A stretch of DNA of 64,000 nt, taken from Candidatus Pantoea bituminis. Its GTDB lineage: Bacteria; Pseudomonadota; Gammaproteobacteria; Enterobacterales; Enterobacteriaceae. This document shows positions 28,396-40,529 of the stretch, piece after piece (position 1 is the first letter of the stretch; the number at the start of each line of letters is the position of its first letter). The notes beneath the pieces are model-generated. The model did no database searches and was not told where the DNA came from. It saw only the letters and a program-made list of their open reading frames with translations. The translations under genes were made by a program, and so were the position numbers. Location of the stretch: NCBI RefSeq assembly GCF_018842675.1, contig NZ_JAGTWO010000004.1, positions 3,472,001 through 3,536,000 of the forward strand, read 5' to 3'.

Positions 28396-29583
28396 TTATC
28401 CGTGGTGTCTCACGCGAGTAAAGATGGTGATGGCTGCCAGTAACATCAGCGCGCCGCTGGCGAGGAACACACCGCCTGCGCCTTGTAAATCGAACATCCA
28501 GCCGCCAGCCGCAGCACCAAAGGTAATTGCCAGCTGAATGGTTGCCACCAGCAAGCCGCCGCCCGATTCTGCATCATCCGGTACTGCACGAGAAATCCAG
28601 GTTGACCAGCCGGTCGGCATCGATCCAAACGCCATGCCCCACAATGCTACGCCTGCGCCGACCATCCAGCTTACATCGCCAAACGTCACTAACAGAAACG
28701 CCGTTGCGCTCATCAACAACGCCATGCCGCTTAAGGTTAACGACACGCTGCGCGTCACCAGATAACCCGCCAGCGAAGTACCGAAAAAGTTCGCGACGCC
28801 AAAGGCCAACAGCACCAGCGACAGCTGATTCAGATTCAGTAACGCCACACCTTCAAGGAACGGGCGCAGATAGGTAAAGAAGGCAAAGTGACCGGTGAAC
28901 ATCATGATCACTGCCAGCATTCCCCAGCGCATCACTTTGATTCGCAGCAGATCTAACACGCCGCCGTTGCGCGCTTTGTTCTCTGCAGGCATCGCAGGCA
29001 GGGTAAAGAATTGCCACAACAGCGCCACCGCGCCCAACATCGCTGTCAGCAGGAAGATGTTACGCCAGCCGATGAGGCCACCAAGATAGCTGCCTGCCGG
29101 CGTGGCGATAATCGTTGCCAGCGAAATCCCGCTGAACACAATCGACAACGCGCGCGGCACCTGATCGCTGGGCACTAGCCGCATAGTAATGGCGGTCGAA
29201 AGCGTCCAGAATCCCCCGATCGCCATGCCCAGCAGCACGCGGGCCAGCAGGATCACAGTCAGGTTTTCCGCAAACGCCACCAGCAACGCTGAGGCGATCA
29301 TTAACAGTGAAAATGTCAGCATTACGACGCGGCGATCAAGACGGCGCGTAACGCTGGCCGTGATCAAACTGGTAAACAGCGCGACCAGCGCGGTAACCGT
29401 CACCGTTTGCCCCGCCTGTCCTTCTGAGACGTTCAAACTCGCCGCCATCGGGGTCAACAAGCTGACCGGTAAAAATTCGGCGGTAATTAAGCTAAAAACG
29501 CCAAACGCCATAGCAAATACCGCGCCCCACGCGGGACGGGCGGGTGAGGAAACCTCATCAGCCACTTCTGTGCTCAGACTCAT
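28396..29583 (-). CDS. MFS exporter, NepI-like (DHA1 family)
   Basis: 395 residues from MSLSTEV, preceded by GGAG. The sequence follows NepI (purine ribonucleoside efflux) in several places: FLPVSLLTPMAASLNVSEGQAGQTVTVTA, LGMAIGGFWTLSTAITMRLVP, GHFAFFTYLRPF, PTGWSTWISRAVPDDAESGG. It probably exports nucleosides or related compounds by proton antiport. It is divergent from an AraC-type gene about 100 bases away, which is its likely regulator. Exact orthology to nepI is uncertain. Confidence 0.8.
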   Translation of the reverse strand: MSLSTEVADEVSSPARPAWGAVFAMAFGVFSLITAEFLPVSLLTPMAASLNVSEGQAGQTVTVTALVALFTSLITASVTRRLDRRVVMLTFSLLMIASALLVAFAENLTVILLARVLLGMAIGGFWTLSTAITMRLVPSDQVPRALSIVFSGISLATIIATPAGSYLGGLIGWRNIFLLTAMLGAVALLWQFFTLPAMPAENKARNGGVLDLLRIKVMRWGMLAVIMMFTGHFAFFTYLRPFLEGVALLNLNQLSLVLLAFGVANFFGTSLAGYLVTRSVSLTLSGMALLMSATAFLLVTFGDVSWMVGAGVALWGMAFGSMPTGWSTWISRAVPDDAESGGGLLVATIQLAITFGAAAGGWMFDLQGAGGVFLASGALMLLAAITIFTRVRHHG

Positions 29584-29687
29584 GCTGCTTCTCCAGAGGA
29601 TAAAAAAGTAAGTGTGAGCATAGAGGGCAGACAAAAGACGATCTATGATGCGTACACCGTGTTTATTGATAATTCGTCTGGAATCGC

Positions 29688-30653
29688 ATGAGCCACTATG
29701 AAGATCTGACCAGTGAACTGCTGATGGGAATGCGCCTGTATGGCGTGAATTACCAGCGTATCGAAGTCTCTGCGCCGTTTGGACTGCGCTTTGATAACGC
29801 GCCAGGCCGCGCGCAGTTTCACTTTGTCGGGCGCGGTTCGCTGCTGGTGCGCAGCGCTTCCGGCAACATTTTTCAGCTCAACAGCGGCGATGCTCTGCTG
29901 GTGCCGCACGGCAAGCCGCACAGTTTGATCTCCAGCGAAGAAGCGTTATGCGAGTCGATTAACAAGCTGGAAAGCAAGCCGATCTGCGACAGCGTTTGTG
30001 CGATTGCCGCGCCCGCCGATGCGTGTAAAGACGAACACAGCGTGATTCTGTTTAGCGCCTGTATGGCGTTTGAATTGGGTGGCATGCAGCCGCTGATCAA
30101 CACCATGCCAGACGTGATGCTGGTCAGCACCTTATTGTCACAGTACCCTGAAATCAGCCCAATTTTGGCGGCGATGGAGCGAGAATCACGTACTCGACAG
30201 GCGGGTTTCGCCGGTATTTTGTCGCGCCTTGCCGATGTGGTCGCCGCCCTGATTGTGCGTGGCTGGGTAGAGAACGGCTGCGGTCAAAGCAGCGGGTTAG
30301 TGCAGGCGATGCGCGATCCGCGGTTGAGTCAGGCGATTGCCGCGATGCACCGTGAACCCGGCGAAAACTGGACAGTGGAACGTTTAGCCCGCGAAGCGGG
30401 TTGTTCACGTTCGGTGTTTGCGGAGCGCTTTTTGAATGCAACTAACATGACGCCGCTGCGTTATCTGACTGAACTGCGCATGCGGCTGGCGGTACAGCGT
30501 ATCGTGAATAATGGCGAAGCCGTGGAAGCCGTCGCCTATCATCTTGGCTACGGCTCGCTGGCGGCGTTTAGCCGCGCATTTAAACGCATTGTGGGACAAT
30601 CGCCCGGCGCACTGCGTGCGGGTCGAGACAGCACGCAGGCGGTGGCTTCTTAG
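29688..30653 (+). CDS. AraC-family regulator with cupin-type sensor domain
   Basis: 321 residues. The N-terminal cupin_6-like domain shows [17 protein letters not shown] and [17 protein letters not shown]. The C-terminal AraC DNA-binding domain (about 215-310) has [21 protein letters not shown] and [29 protein letters not shown]. Regulators of this build often sit next to and control MFS exporters, as here with the divergent NepI-like gene. The stop codon overlaps the stop of the convergent chemoreceptor gene by four bases. Confidence 0.9.
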   Translation: MSHYEDLTSELLMGMRLYGVNYQRIEVSAPFGLRFDNAPGRAQFHFVGRGSLLVRSASGNIFQLNSGDALLVPHGKPHSLISSEEALCESINKLESKPICDSVCAIAAPADACKDEHSVILFSACMAFELGGMQPLINTMPDVMLVSTLLSQYPEISPILAAMERESRTRQAGFAGILSRLADVVAALIVRGWVENGCGQSSGLVQAMRDPRLSQAIAAMHREPGENWTVERLAREAGCSRSVFAERFLNATNMTPLRYLTELRMRLAVQRIVNNGEAVEAVAYHLGYGSLAAFSRAFKRIVGQSPGALRAGRDSTQAVAS

Positions 30654-32194
30654 CGGAACACGCTGATCGCTTCGACCAAACGGTTGGCCTGATGCGTCAT
30701 GCGGCCCGATGCTTCAGCGCTTTCCTGTACGCGAGCAGCGTTCTGATGCGTTATATCATCAAGATCTTCAACCGCCGTGCTGACTTCGCTGAGGGCGATG
30801 GATTGTTCGGCGGTTGCCGCACTGATCTGTGCAATCAGCGACGTCACGTTTTGCACCTGCGAGACGATATCCTGCATGGTTCGACCCGCAGCATCTGCAT
30901 GATCACTCCCCGACTTCACACGGCTGGCGCTGGTTTCCACCAGCGTTTTGATCTCGCTGGCGGCTTTGGCGCTGCGCTGCGCCAGACTGCGGACTTCACC
31001 CGCCACCACAGCAAAACCTTTGCCCTGCTCGCCGGCGCGCGCCGCTTCTACGGCTGCGTTCAGTGCCAGGATATTGGTCTGGAAGGCGATGCCATCGATC
31101 ACGCTGGTAATGTTGGCGATACGCTTAGAACTGTCGGCGATCTCCCCCATCATCCCCATCATCTCTTTCATCACTTCACCGCCTTTGATCGCGGCGCCGC
31201 TGGTGTTAGCGGAGAGCGAATTCACTTCGCTGGCGGTTTCGGTGTTGCTCTTCACCGTGGCGGTCATTTCGTTCATGGTGGCAGCGGTTTGCTGCACATT
31301 GGCCGCAGCCTGTTCAGTACGTCGACTCAGTTCGTTGTTGCTGCGCGCAATCGCATCGCTGGCGCTCAAGACGTTTATCGCCTGGCCGCTAACGTCATCT
31401 ACCAGCCAGCGGAACATGAGGCCGAGCTGCCCAATAGCGCGCAGCGTCATGCCCACTTCATCAACACGATCCATCTGTTCAACTTTATGGCTGGATCCGG
31501 TTGCCACGCTTAACGCTTGTTTGCACATGCGTTCGATTGGGCGCGAAATTTGTTGTTCCAGCCATGCACTGGCCAGCAATAGCAGCATCGCCATGCCGCC
31601 CGCAAAGCAGCTGAGCTGCAGAGATGTCACGCCGAGTAGCCAGACACTGGCGACGGAAAGCGGCAGCAGTGCAAATAAGGTGCTGCGGATGCGCCAGCGC
31701 AGCGGCAGGGTTTTCAGGATGGAGCTAAAACCACGCCAGCCACTCCGCACGATCAATCCCTTATGAAAACGGCGTCCTTTGGCCTGACCTTCACGAAATT
31801 CGCGGTAGAGCTTTTCGGTCTGGCGCACTTCTTCTGTGCTGGGTTTGGTTCGCACAGACATATAGCCTTGCACTTTGCCTTCGCGTACCACAGGAATGGC
31901 GTTGGCGCGCACCCAATAGTGGTCACCGTTTTTACGACGGTTTTTTACCAGCGCGGTCCAGGGTTCCCCCTGTTTCAGCGTTGCCCACATATCAGCAAAC
32001 GCCTCAGACGGCATATCCGGGTGGCGCACCATGTTGTGCGGCTGACCGTCCACTTCTTCTGGCGAGAATCCACTGGCCTCGATAAACGCGTCGTTGGCGT
32101 AGGTGATGTGGCTATTGAGATCGGTGGTCGACATCAATGTCGCATGATCATCAAACACATACTCACGCTGAGATACGGGTTGGTTATTACGCAT
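30650..32194 (-). CDS. Aer-like PAS-containing methyl-accepting chemotaxis protein
   Basis: 514 residues. An N-terminal PAS domain of the Aer type (about 10-115: [32 protein letters not shown]) would bind FAD or haem to sense redox state or oxygen. A hydrophobic region at about 165-210 anchors it to the inner membrane with no periplasmic sensor domain. A HAMP-like segment and the signalling domain follow, with the invariant hairpin [37 protein letters not shown]. It lacks a C-terminal NWETF-type CheR/CheB docking peptide, as Aer does. A possible sigma-28 promoter lies upstream. No other chemotaxis genes are in the window. Confidence 0.92.
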   Translation of the reverse strand: MRNNQPVSQREYVFDDHATLMSTTDLNSHITYANDAFIEASGFSPEEVDGQPHNMVRHPDMPSEAFADMWATLKQGEPWTALVKNRRKNGDHYWVRANAIPVVREGKVQGYMSVRTKPSTEEVRQTEKLYREFREGQAKGRRFHKGLIVRSGWRGFSSILKTLPLRWRIRSTLFALLPLSVASVWLLGVTSLQLSCFAGGMAMLLLLASAWLEQQISRPIERMCKQALSVATGSSHKVEQMDRVDEVGMTLRAIGQLGLMFRWLVDDVSGQAINVLSASDAIARSNNELSRRTEQAAANVQQTAATMNEMTATVKSNTETASEVNSLSANTSGAAIKGGEVMKEMMGMMGEIADSSKRIANITSVIDGIAFQTNILALNAAVEAARAGEQGKGFAVVAGEVRSLAQRSAKAASEIKTLVETSASRVKSGSDHADAAGRTMQDIVSQVQNVTSLIAQISAATAEQSIALSEVSTAVEDLDDITHQNAARVQESAEASGRMTHQANRLVEAISVFR

Positions 32195-32252
32195 GGGAAA
32201 TTCCTTGAGGCAAGCCGGCCAGGTAAAAAGAAAACGATTACGAATTTTTATC

Positions 32253-32280
32253 TTTTCGGCAAGTCGCCGCAGACTCTTTA
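32253..32280 (-). promoter_or_regulatory. Possible sigma-28 (FliA) promoter of the chemoreceptor
   Basis: On the - strand TAAAGAGT (32280-32273) and GCCGAAAA (32260-32253) resemble TAAAGTTT and GCCGATAA. The spacing is one base longer than optimal. It is about 60 bases before the start codon. Confidence 0.35.
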
Positions 32281-32305
32281 GCGTTTCTGATTAATTTTCC
32301 CCATG

Positions 32306-32330
32306 AAAAAAGCCGCTTTGAGGCGGCTTT
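32306..32330 (-). terminator. Terminator of the autotransporter gene
   Basis: On the - strand the stem AAAGCCGC/GCGGCTTT is followed by TTTTTT. It sits beyond the ERIC-like element that follows the autotransporter stop. Confidence 0.75.
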
Positions 32331-32429
32331 CACATTTTTTAGGCGTTTGAATCGATTAGAAGGGTTTGAGAGTAAATGAAATCCTTCTTTAAAACGCAGC
32401 AACCGCGAGAATGACAGAACTGCACGGCT

Positions 32430-32536
32430 CTACCCGAATAATTCGCGTTGCAGGAAGGCTCGCCGGCTTACTGAAGTAAGCGACGGGTGTGAAACTGCGT
32501 AGCCAACGCATCTGCAACGCGAAGAATGAAGGGTAG
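32430..32536. repeat. ERIC-like (IRU) element 2
   Basis: 107 bases with inverted ends (CTACCC / GGGTAG) and an imperfect overall palindrome: AATTCGCGTTGCAGGAAGGC, a CGGCTTACTGAAGTAAGCGACGGG core, then GCATCTGCAACGCGAAG. It abuts the stop codon of the autotransporter gene. Confidence 0.65.
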
Positions 32537-32537
32537 A

Positions 32538-35500
32538 TTAGAATTGCCAGCGCACGCCAACGTTATACCGCCACCCTTTGGCGCCGTTGCTATCAATCTC
32601 TTTGCGGTAATCCGCTTCTGCATACAACGACAGATCTTTTTTCACTGTTGCGGTTCCGCCTGCGCCTAACTCCCACATTTGCCCGACGTGGCCGCTATCG
32701 AAACTCCCGCTGAATGAGGGATTATCGACGGCTGAAACCGTGCTTTTTACCGTGCCGCCCCAGCCTTTGTAGTAGTTCGCGCGCAGATAAGGTGTGTATT
32801 GGCGATGGCTCTCGTCCGTCCAGGTGCGATCCAGGCGTGCACCGAGACGACCCAGAATCTGATTATCATTGTCGTAACGCACCTTGTTGCCATCTGCATC
32901 AACAAAATCACTCATGTTGAGCTTCATGTACATCAGCTGTGCCTGCGGCTCTAACTTGATATCGTGTGCCAGCTCAAAGGGATAACCGCTCTCTAATGAC
33001 GCGGTCCAGCCATTCGCTTTTAACGTCGCCACATCTTTCTTACTTGCGACATCGGTTTCACCGCGATGGCGATCAAACGACAACACGCCATCAAGATAGA
33101 ACCCATTTTGGCGCTGCCAAGTGCCGTAAAAGGCCAGGCTGTCGCTGTCAAAACTGGTGCTGCTGTAACCGTCTGCAGCGTCAGGCCGAATACGCGTGTT
33201 ACCGCGCGTGTAGGCTAAGCCGCCGCGCAGGCTATCTTTTTCACCATCAAGGCGCAGCAGATTACCGCCCACCTGAACCGCGCTGTAGTCGAGGTCAAAA
33301 TCGTAGCCGTAATCGCGGAAACGCTGGTCACTTTTGTATTTCAGGTTAGAACCGATGTAGCGCAAAAACATCTCGCCGCCATCGCCTTCTGAGCGCGTTT
33401 GCTCGTGGCGTAGTTCACCCAAACGCTTATGCAGATCGTCAATAATCGCGGCGGTGTAATAAGCCAATCCAACGGGTGCGGAGATATAGGATGGCACCTG
33501 CGGCACGACCGCTGGGCGTGATTCCGCTCGGCTACTGCTGATATTTTGGTTAGTTGTGGTATCAAACGGCGTGGTCACGAATGTTGAACAGCTGCTTTCT
33601 CCCTCGCAGACGTAGTAATTTGCCAGACGATAATCCCAGTAATTATTGCCCGTTCCATTGACCAGGCGCTGATTCGGATCGCTGCTGCCTGGTGCAAAGC
33701 TGTAGAGACGATATTGCCACGGCCCTGCCGCAATGTACCCGCCCGCCAGCGCCAGGCTGTTGCCGCTGGCATTGCCTGCGACCTGCGCCAATGAAATCCC
33801 TTCACCGGCATCAATGCCGCCATTACGGTTGAGATCGGTCAGCATACCGGTGCTTGCCGCATCGAGCTGTACATTCATTAGCGTGGTGCCGCTGGCGTTC
33901 CCCTCAACATTGAGATGGTCAGTGAACTGATTGCTCAGCGCCCCGCCTTGGTTGAGATGGGTGAGCAGATTGAGCTGTCCGCCGCTGGAGGCCAGAGAAC
34001 CCTCGATATCCAACGTATTTCCCGGTGAACCGCCGCCGTTGGTTAAATCGATAACGCCTGCGTTATTCACCACCAGCGAGTTATCACTGCCGCCCGCCAG
34101 CGTCGGATGCACATTGTTGCCTGCATACAGTATTGAATCGCTACCGATGTTGATGGTGCTGTGCGCCAGTTGCAGGTTATCGGTCAGCGTCCATTGCGAG
34201 CCATAGAAGTTTAGGGTGCTCCAGCCGCTGCCAAGGTTTACCCCTTTGCTGAGATCGTCGGCGCTGAACGAGCCGCCTCGCGCAGCGATATCATTAAAGG
34301 TCAGCGTATTGCCGGTGCCGTTTCCGCTGGTGAGATGGTAAGTCGTGCTGAGATCAACACCGCTGACTTCAGCCAGATTGTTGTTATCGCCGCCCATCGT
34401 CAGGCTGCCGTTGAGCGTGCCGCCGGTCCAGCGGAACGTATCACGGCCGCCGCCAGGATTGATGTCGCCGATTACGCCGCCTTCGGTCAACAGGATCTCA
34501 TCGTTGGCATTGCTGCCCGCCACCGCGACGGTAGAAGGGTTGGCGGTGATGATAGTGCCAAGGTTTTCAAACAGAGTTTGTCCACCGCGCAAATCAACCA
34601 CCGGTGAAGTCAGGCTATTTGATGTAAAAGTGCCGGTGTTCAGGATACTGCCTGCGGTGCTGGAAACCAGAGCTGAGCCGCCGGCGGCATCATTGATATT
34701 AACGTTGGCTGCGGTCATCACTCTGCCCGTGGTATTGGCGCGAATCCCGGTGCCGCCCGCGCCGTTGACGTTAAAGACGTAACCCGAACCCAACGTGAGA
34801 TCGCCCTGCGTGGTTGAGCCGTCGGCATTGACGATATTCAAACCGGTCCCGCTGCCGTTGACGTTGGTGGTCACGGTTGAAGCGGGATCGAACGGCACGG
34901 CGGTTCGTATGCCGTTGCCATCACCCACGTTCACGGTGAGATTACTCAGACTCACGTTACCCAGCTCCGCACGGTTTTCGATGCCGTTGCCGGAGCCGTT
35001 AACATTGATGGTGGCGTCGCTGGCGCTGAGTGAAGACGCGCCGCTGTCCAGCAAAATGCCGTGCGCATTGCCATTCGTGGTAATCGCCGTGTCGCTGCCG
35101 GTTAAAGCCAGCTGTGCGCCATCACTAATGCGTACCCCGCCACACCGTTGGCGACAGTGATCACTCCCCTTTCGCCAGCGTCGATCCCGATCCGCTGACA
35201 TCCAGCCCGGTTCCGTTTGCCACATTGACCACACCGTTATTGCTGATGGTGCTGCCGCTGCGCGAACGAATGCCGATATTGCTGCTGCCGGTAAGATCAA
35301 CGTTGCCGTTGTTAACCAGCTCTGCGCCGTTGGTGACGTCGATACCTACCGCGTTGCTGCCTGCGCCGTTAACTAAACCGTTGGTCGTGATGAGCGTCGG
35401 TGCGGAATCGCCGTTTAACGTGTTGCTGAGATCGGTACGCAGATTGTTAACCAGTACGCCGACGCTGCTGTCGCCGCTTAGCGTGATGGCGCTGCCCGCG

Positions 35501-38500
35501 TCGAGCGTGGCCTGTGCACCGCCTTCCGCGCGTATTGCGGTGCTGCCATTACCGCTGGCGTTGAACTGGCTGCTGCCGCTGTTCAGTGTGCTGTCGCTGC
35601 CAGAAACGATCACGCCGGTGCTGTTGGCGGCGCTGCTGGTTAATGCGCTGCCGTTGCTCAGTGCCAGCGTCGCACCATCATCAATACGATAACCGGTTGA
35701 GCCGCTGCTATTGACGTCAAGCACGGTTGCGGCGCTGTTGATGAGAGAACCTGAGCCGGCTGCGTGATAGGCAATTTGCTCGCTGTTGTTAAACACCGGC
35801 GTGGAGGCTGATGAGACGTTAACCCGCGCACCACTTACTGCTTCTGCGCCTATCGCGCCAACGCCGTTGAGGTTTACCGCGCCGCTATTGAGATTAACCA
35901 CTGCAGCGCTGCCACTGGCACTCACGCCTCGAGTACGGCTGCGGGTGCTGCCACCGTTGACGTTAATCACGCCGCTGTTATTGGCGGTCGTGGTGGTGCC
36001 GCTGCTGTTCACCGCGATGCCCGTGCCGCCATCATTGATAGCGATATTGCCGCTGTTGGTGCCGGTTGCGCCGCTTTCAACGCGAATGCCGGTCGAGTTT
36101 GCCCCGCTGAAGTTGATATCCCCGTGTTGGTTAACTGTGCGCGGTTACGGGCCAGATAGCCAGTTAGGCCATTTTGTGAGGCGTTCAGGGTTGCCGCTGA
36201 ATTCAGGCTGGTGCTGGCGACTGGCGCTCCACTGTTGCTGCCCGCGAGTGTGTGTTTTTGCCCATCAACAATCGCGCCAATCGCATTGCTGCCTGTCAGA
36301 TTCATTCGGGTAGCGGCATCTATTGTGCCCAGTGCACCGCCTTCAATGGTGACGCCGTTCGCGCCGGTGCCGCTGACGTTGATCACCGCATTTTGGGTAT
36401 TCACGCGGGTGCCGCCGGTTCCACTGCCCATCACGGCGGTTGAACCTGCGCCGGATGCGGTAAGCAACAGATTGCTGCCGTCGAAATCGGCGCCCTGCTC
36501 AACGCGGAACAGCGTGGAGTTTTGCGTGGTGACATCAAACGGATTATTGCCCGCCACGTTGATGCGTGCGTTGGGTCCGTAAGCAAAGAAGGCAATTTGA
36601 TTGCTGCCGTTGGAGAAAGTCGGCACCGCTTGCTGCGCAACTTGTATCGTGGCATTGCCGCGGGCATGCACCCCAATTGCGCCAATGCCGCTGAGGTTGA
36701 TCGGGCCATCAACGGTAGACTGCGCCGTGCCAGTGCCTTGCCCTTCTACCCATACGCCGTAATTGCGTGTTCCGCTGGCAGGATCGGCGCCGCCCGCCAC
36801 GTTAATGGTTCCGGTAGAGCTGGCGCTGGCGGTGTTGCCGTTGGTTGCCAACACTTTTAGGCCAGTGCCGTTAACACCATTCAGGTTGATGGTGCCATCG
36901 TTAACAATATTGCCACTGCTGTTGATAGCCGCCATGCCGATGTTTTCACGCGGAACCGTTGCTGCTGCGCCGTTCACGTTAATCGTGCCGGTATTCATCA
37001 AGGTGGCGTTGTTGGCATTGGTTGCAGACATGCCCGCGCCGTTCTGTACCCGTGAACCGAGAGTGATATTGCCTGCGTTAATCGCGGTGCCGTTCGCCAC
37101 CAGCGCGATACCGCTGGTCAGGCCGCTCTGGTTCATTGCGGTGTCGGCCACCGCTTCACCGGTGCTGTTTTGTGGCCCACGACCAATATAGATATTACCG
37201 CTAGCGGTATTGGTAAACGTGGCGCTGGGATCGGTCAGTAACACGCCAGACGTGGTACCGCGCGCGCTGGAACCGTTAACGCCAACATTAATATTGCCGC
37301 TGTTATTGGCCGTGGCGTTATCTGCCAGCGTGATGCCCGCTACGCCATATTGAGAATTGCTGCCGGTGGTCGCCAGATTAAGTATTCCATTGTTATCAAA
37401 AGTGCTGCCGCTCTGCACCGCTACCCCGTTTGCGCCATAACCGGTTGAGCCAATACCGGTGCCATCTTGCCGATTGAGAAAACCGCCGTTAATAACACCA
37501 TTATTGGTGCCTTTGCTGTTATCGGTTAACACCAGCGCCGTACCGTTGTTAGTCACGGCTCCCCGGCTGGCGAGCTTGCCATCGATCACCGCTTCTGCGC
37601 CGTTGGCCGCTCTTATTGCTCCACCTGTTGCGCCCACCACTTCCAGCGTTTTTCCTGCCGCCAGATTCACTCGCGCGTTAGCCCCATCAGCATTGATCAC
37701 AATGCGTTGCCCAATACTCTGCGTAACTTCATCCGGTGGCGTGGCGCTGACGTTGTAAACGATATTGGCGTTAGTGAATGTCACCGCCTTGTTGAATTCA
37801 GCCTGATAGCGTGTTTTATCAAGGTTGCCGGCTTTGAGTTGGTCAATCAGCCAGTTGTTGTAGGCTCGCAATTGGCTGGCATTGGTGACGGTGAAGTTGG
37901 TGCTGCTGCCATTCAGGGTGGTAACACTGAATGCGCCGTTGTAGGAAGCTAAATTCTGTACCTGATAGCTGCTGGTTGCACTCGCGCCATTCGGCGTGGC
38001 GGCGCTACCAAAAAAGCTGATGCGGTTATTACTGTTCCAGTTCACCGTGCTGTTGGCACCCACATCAAACAGTTGCGTCTGTTTAGCTGCCATTGACCAG
38101 CTATTCGTGCCGGCGCTGCTGGCAGCGTTTGCCTGGCCGATATTCACATTTAGCGTACCGCCAGTAACATCCGCGATGCGTGCATTGATATATTGCTCGC
38201 CCAGGACATTTTGTACATCGGGAACAGGGGTGGTGCCAGTAACTGGCGCTAAAGCCGTTAGGCTGGCAGGGTTATAGACCTGAAAAGTCGTATTTGAACC
38301 GGTGGCTGCATCGGGGATCGTAATCGCGAAATTTTGTGGGCCGGGATCAAGACGATCTTGATTGAGATATTGCGATCCCTGCGTGATGACAACCTGCCCT
38401 AGCGCGGTAGTAACAGCACCGTCTGTTCCCGCCGTGAAAGCTTGATTGCCGCTCAACGTTTCTGTGCCGCTGTTCACCACCAGCTTGCCAACCTGATTAT

Positions 38501-38615
38501 CATTTACCTGCGGCGTATAAGTGCCCAGCGTAGCCGCCTGAACAGACATAACTGGCGTAAACAGCAGTTGTGCTGTCATCATCCCTAAAGCAATCGGGTT
38601 TAATTTCAACCTCAT
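32538..38615 (-). pseudogene. Very large autotransporter adhesin (type Va secretion), with three frameshifts
   Basis: The start MRLKLNPIALGMM follows GGAGATAAAA. A signal peptide ends near SVQAATLG. The passenger of about 1,700 residues is full of short repeats built on N, G, S, T and V (NNGVINGG, SGNINVG, TGTINV), as in beta-helical adhesins. The C-terminal beta-barrel domain begins around YISAPVGLAYYTAAIIDDLHKRLGELRH, includes WQRQNGFYLDGVLSFDRHRGE, and ends GWRYNVGVRWQF. Three breaks, each needing one added base, lie at 36120-36123 (CCCC), about 35160-35170 and 35125-35128 (CCCC); restored it is about 2,026 residues. It would present an adhesin on the outer surface. The three breaks with an otherwise clean frame favour sequence error. 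Confidence 0.85.
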
Positions 38616-39030
38616 TTTTATCTCCAAAAAAGGCGTGCAGGAATCACCTTGCCAGGCAAGGTTTAAAAAGGATGGATATGATAAAATTGCAGGAATTAAC
38701 GCTTCCCAGATTGCTGAAAAAAGTCGGGATCAGTGACTGATTATTATTTTATACAGCCGAGCATTACTGAATAAAATTAATCACTCAAGGCTGAAAATAT
38801 TATGAATTGATATATAGACGTAATTGCTACGTATTACAAAAGCGTAGCGGCAGGATATTCAGTAATTAGTTGTGAAGTAACCAGAAAAAAGTGCTGAATC
38901 AAAACAGCCTATAACCCTTCTCTTCATATTGACATGAGACTTTAGTGCTTATAATACCTTAATGTTTTTTTACAGCTTACTTACGATTGGCTCTGATTTA
39001 CCACTGCGCTTCCCGGTAAATTTATTTTAA
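38616..39030. other. Upstream region of the autotransporter; AT-rich, no gene
   Basis: About 415 bases, AT-rich, with several TATAAT-like stretches on the - strand. CCTTGCCAGGCAAGG at about 38649-38663 is a short dyad. Probably promoter and regulatory DNA for the adhesin. Confidence 0.4.
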
Positions 39031-39073
39031 CCAGACGGCGTAAGTGGAACTTAGATCACTTTACGCCGTCTGG
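39031..39073 (-). terminator. Terminator of murP
   Basis: CCAGACGGCGTAA and TTACGCCGTCTGG form a 13-bp perfect stem, extended past a one-base bulge by GTG/CAC. TTAAAATAAA follows on the - strand. It lies 23 bases after the murP stop. Confidence 0.65.
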
Positions 39074-39095
39074 GTTACAGTATGATTTGGCCCGG

Positions 39096-40529
39096 TTAGC
39101 TGAGATCAACATCACGTGTGCCAAACCACCAGGTCAGTAAAAATCCGCCGATCCAGGCCACGATTAAACCCACCAAATACACCGCCATGCCCGCAAAAAT
39201 ACCCTGACTGGAGGTCATTAACGGCAAAGAGACTAAACCTGAAGGCCCAAATACCGTGTTCATCCCCACCGGTAAGCCCAGCCATGCCACCAAACCAATG
39301 AAAAAACCGCCCAATGCTCCACCTCCACATGCGGTGATAAAGGGTTTCAAACGTGGCAGAGTTACCCCATAAATTAGCGGTTCGCCAACACCTAACAGGC
39401 CCGGCACAATTGCCCCTTTGATTTGAGCCCGCAGCAGTGCGCCCTTTTCCGCTTTACACCAAAGTGCCAGCGAAGCGCCAACCTGGCCTGCGCCCGCCAT
39501 CGCTAATATAGGGAACAGCGAATTGAAGCCTTGCGTTTCCATCAGGGCAAAATAGACCGGAATAAAGCCCTGATGAATACCGAACATTACCGCAATTAAA
39601 AACAGCCCAGCAAGCAGCGCACAACCGAACGGATTGTTATTTAAATGGATGAATAACCACGACATGCCTTTAAATAATTCGCCACCGATCGGCATAATTA
39701 ACAGATAGGTGATAGCGCCGGTAATGATCAAGGTGAAAAGTGACGTGAGAATCATATCCAGATTATCGGGAATGATTTTTCGCAACTGTTTTTCGACCCA
39801 CGCACCGAATATTGTCGCCAGTAAAACGCCAATAATATTGCCGCGGGGATCAATGCTCAGCCCATAGAATGTTTCCATTCCACTGAAATAACCCACCTTG
39901 GCGTCAGGGTGATAACCCAGAATAAACAGCGAGGCGATAATCGCACCATTGACGCCCGTGCCGCCGAAAGCCTTCTGCGCGTTGTACCCAATCAGGATGC
40001 TAAGAAAAGTAAACAGCCCTTTGCCGAACACTTTCATGTACGCCACGGTATGCAGCAACCCAGGGGCGTGATCCCCAGGCGCGGTAAGATGAAAGCTTTG
40101 CTCAATCAGCGTGGCGAAACCCAATAATAAGCCTGCACCGATAAACCCTGGAATCAACGGCGTAAAGATAGTGGCGAAACGTGATAAAAACTGGTGCAAC
40201 CCGCTGGTTTGTTTCGTCTTGTATTGCTGTTTATGCTGCGCTGCCACGGCTTTTAGATCGGATCCAGCGTCACTGTTTATCAACAGTGCTTGCATCATTT
40301 CAGCCGCAGTCTGCGCTTTTCCCGGACCCAGGACAATCTGCAACTGCGCATCGCTGTCAATCACACCCAGCACGCCCGGCAACGTTTTTAATTTACCGAT
40401 GTCGGCCAGTTCGGCGTGGTTGAGTGTCAAACGCAGACGCGTCATGCAGTTGCCGCACACCGCGACGTTTTCTGCACCGCCCACGGCCTGCAAGATGTCA
40501 CGTAACAGCGCGTCGGTGATTTTCGCCAT
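39096..40529 (-). CDS. murP: PTS N-acetylmuramic acid transporter, EIIBC component
   Basis: 477 residues. The EIIB domain (1-90) has the phosphorylated cysteine in [10 protein letters not shown] (C28). The EIIC domain (about 115-470) has ten or so membrane helices, with [25 protein letters not shown] and [18 protein letters not shown]. There is no EIIA domain, so EIIA-Glc would supply the phosphate, as known for MurP. It imports N-acetylmuramate as the 6-phosphate. Its start codon overlaps the murQ stop, fixing the pair as an operon and the identity as MurP rather than another glucose-type EII. Confidence 0.92.
   Translation of the reverse strand: MAKITDALLRDILQAVGGAENVAVCGNCMTRLRLTLNHAELADIGKLKTLPGVLGVIDSDAQLQIVLGPGKAQTAAEMMQALLINSDAGSDLKAVAAQHKQQYKTKQTSGLHQFLSRFATIFTPLIPGFIGAGLLLGFATLIEQSFHLTAPGDHAPGLLHTVAYMKVFGKGLFTFLSILIGYNAQKAFGGTGVNGAIIASLFILGYHPDAKVGYFSGMETFYGLSIDPRGNIIGVLLATIFGAWVEKQLRKIIPDNLDMILTSLFTLIITGAITYLLIMPIGGELFKGMSWLFIHLNNNPFGCALLAGLFLIAVMFGIHQGFIPVYFALMETQGFNSLFPILAMAGAGQVGASLALWCKAEKGALLRAQIKGAIVPGLLGVGEPLIYGVTLPRLKPFITACGGGALGGFFIGLVAWLGLPVGMNTVFGPSGLVSLPLMTSSQGIFAGMAVYLVGLIVAWIGGFLLTWWFGTRDVDLS

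Noticed and set aside
34335-35160. Several long + strand frames opposite the autotransporter
   Set aside because: Proline/valine/leucine-rich shadows of the repetitive passenger; no starts or family features.
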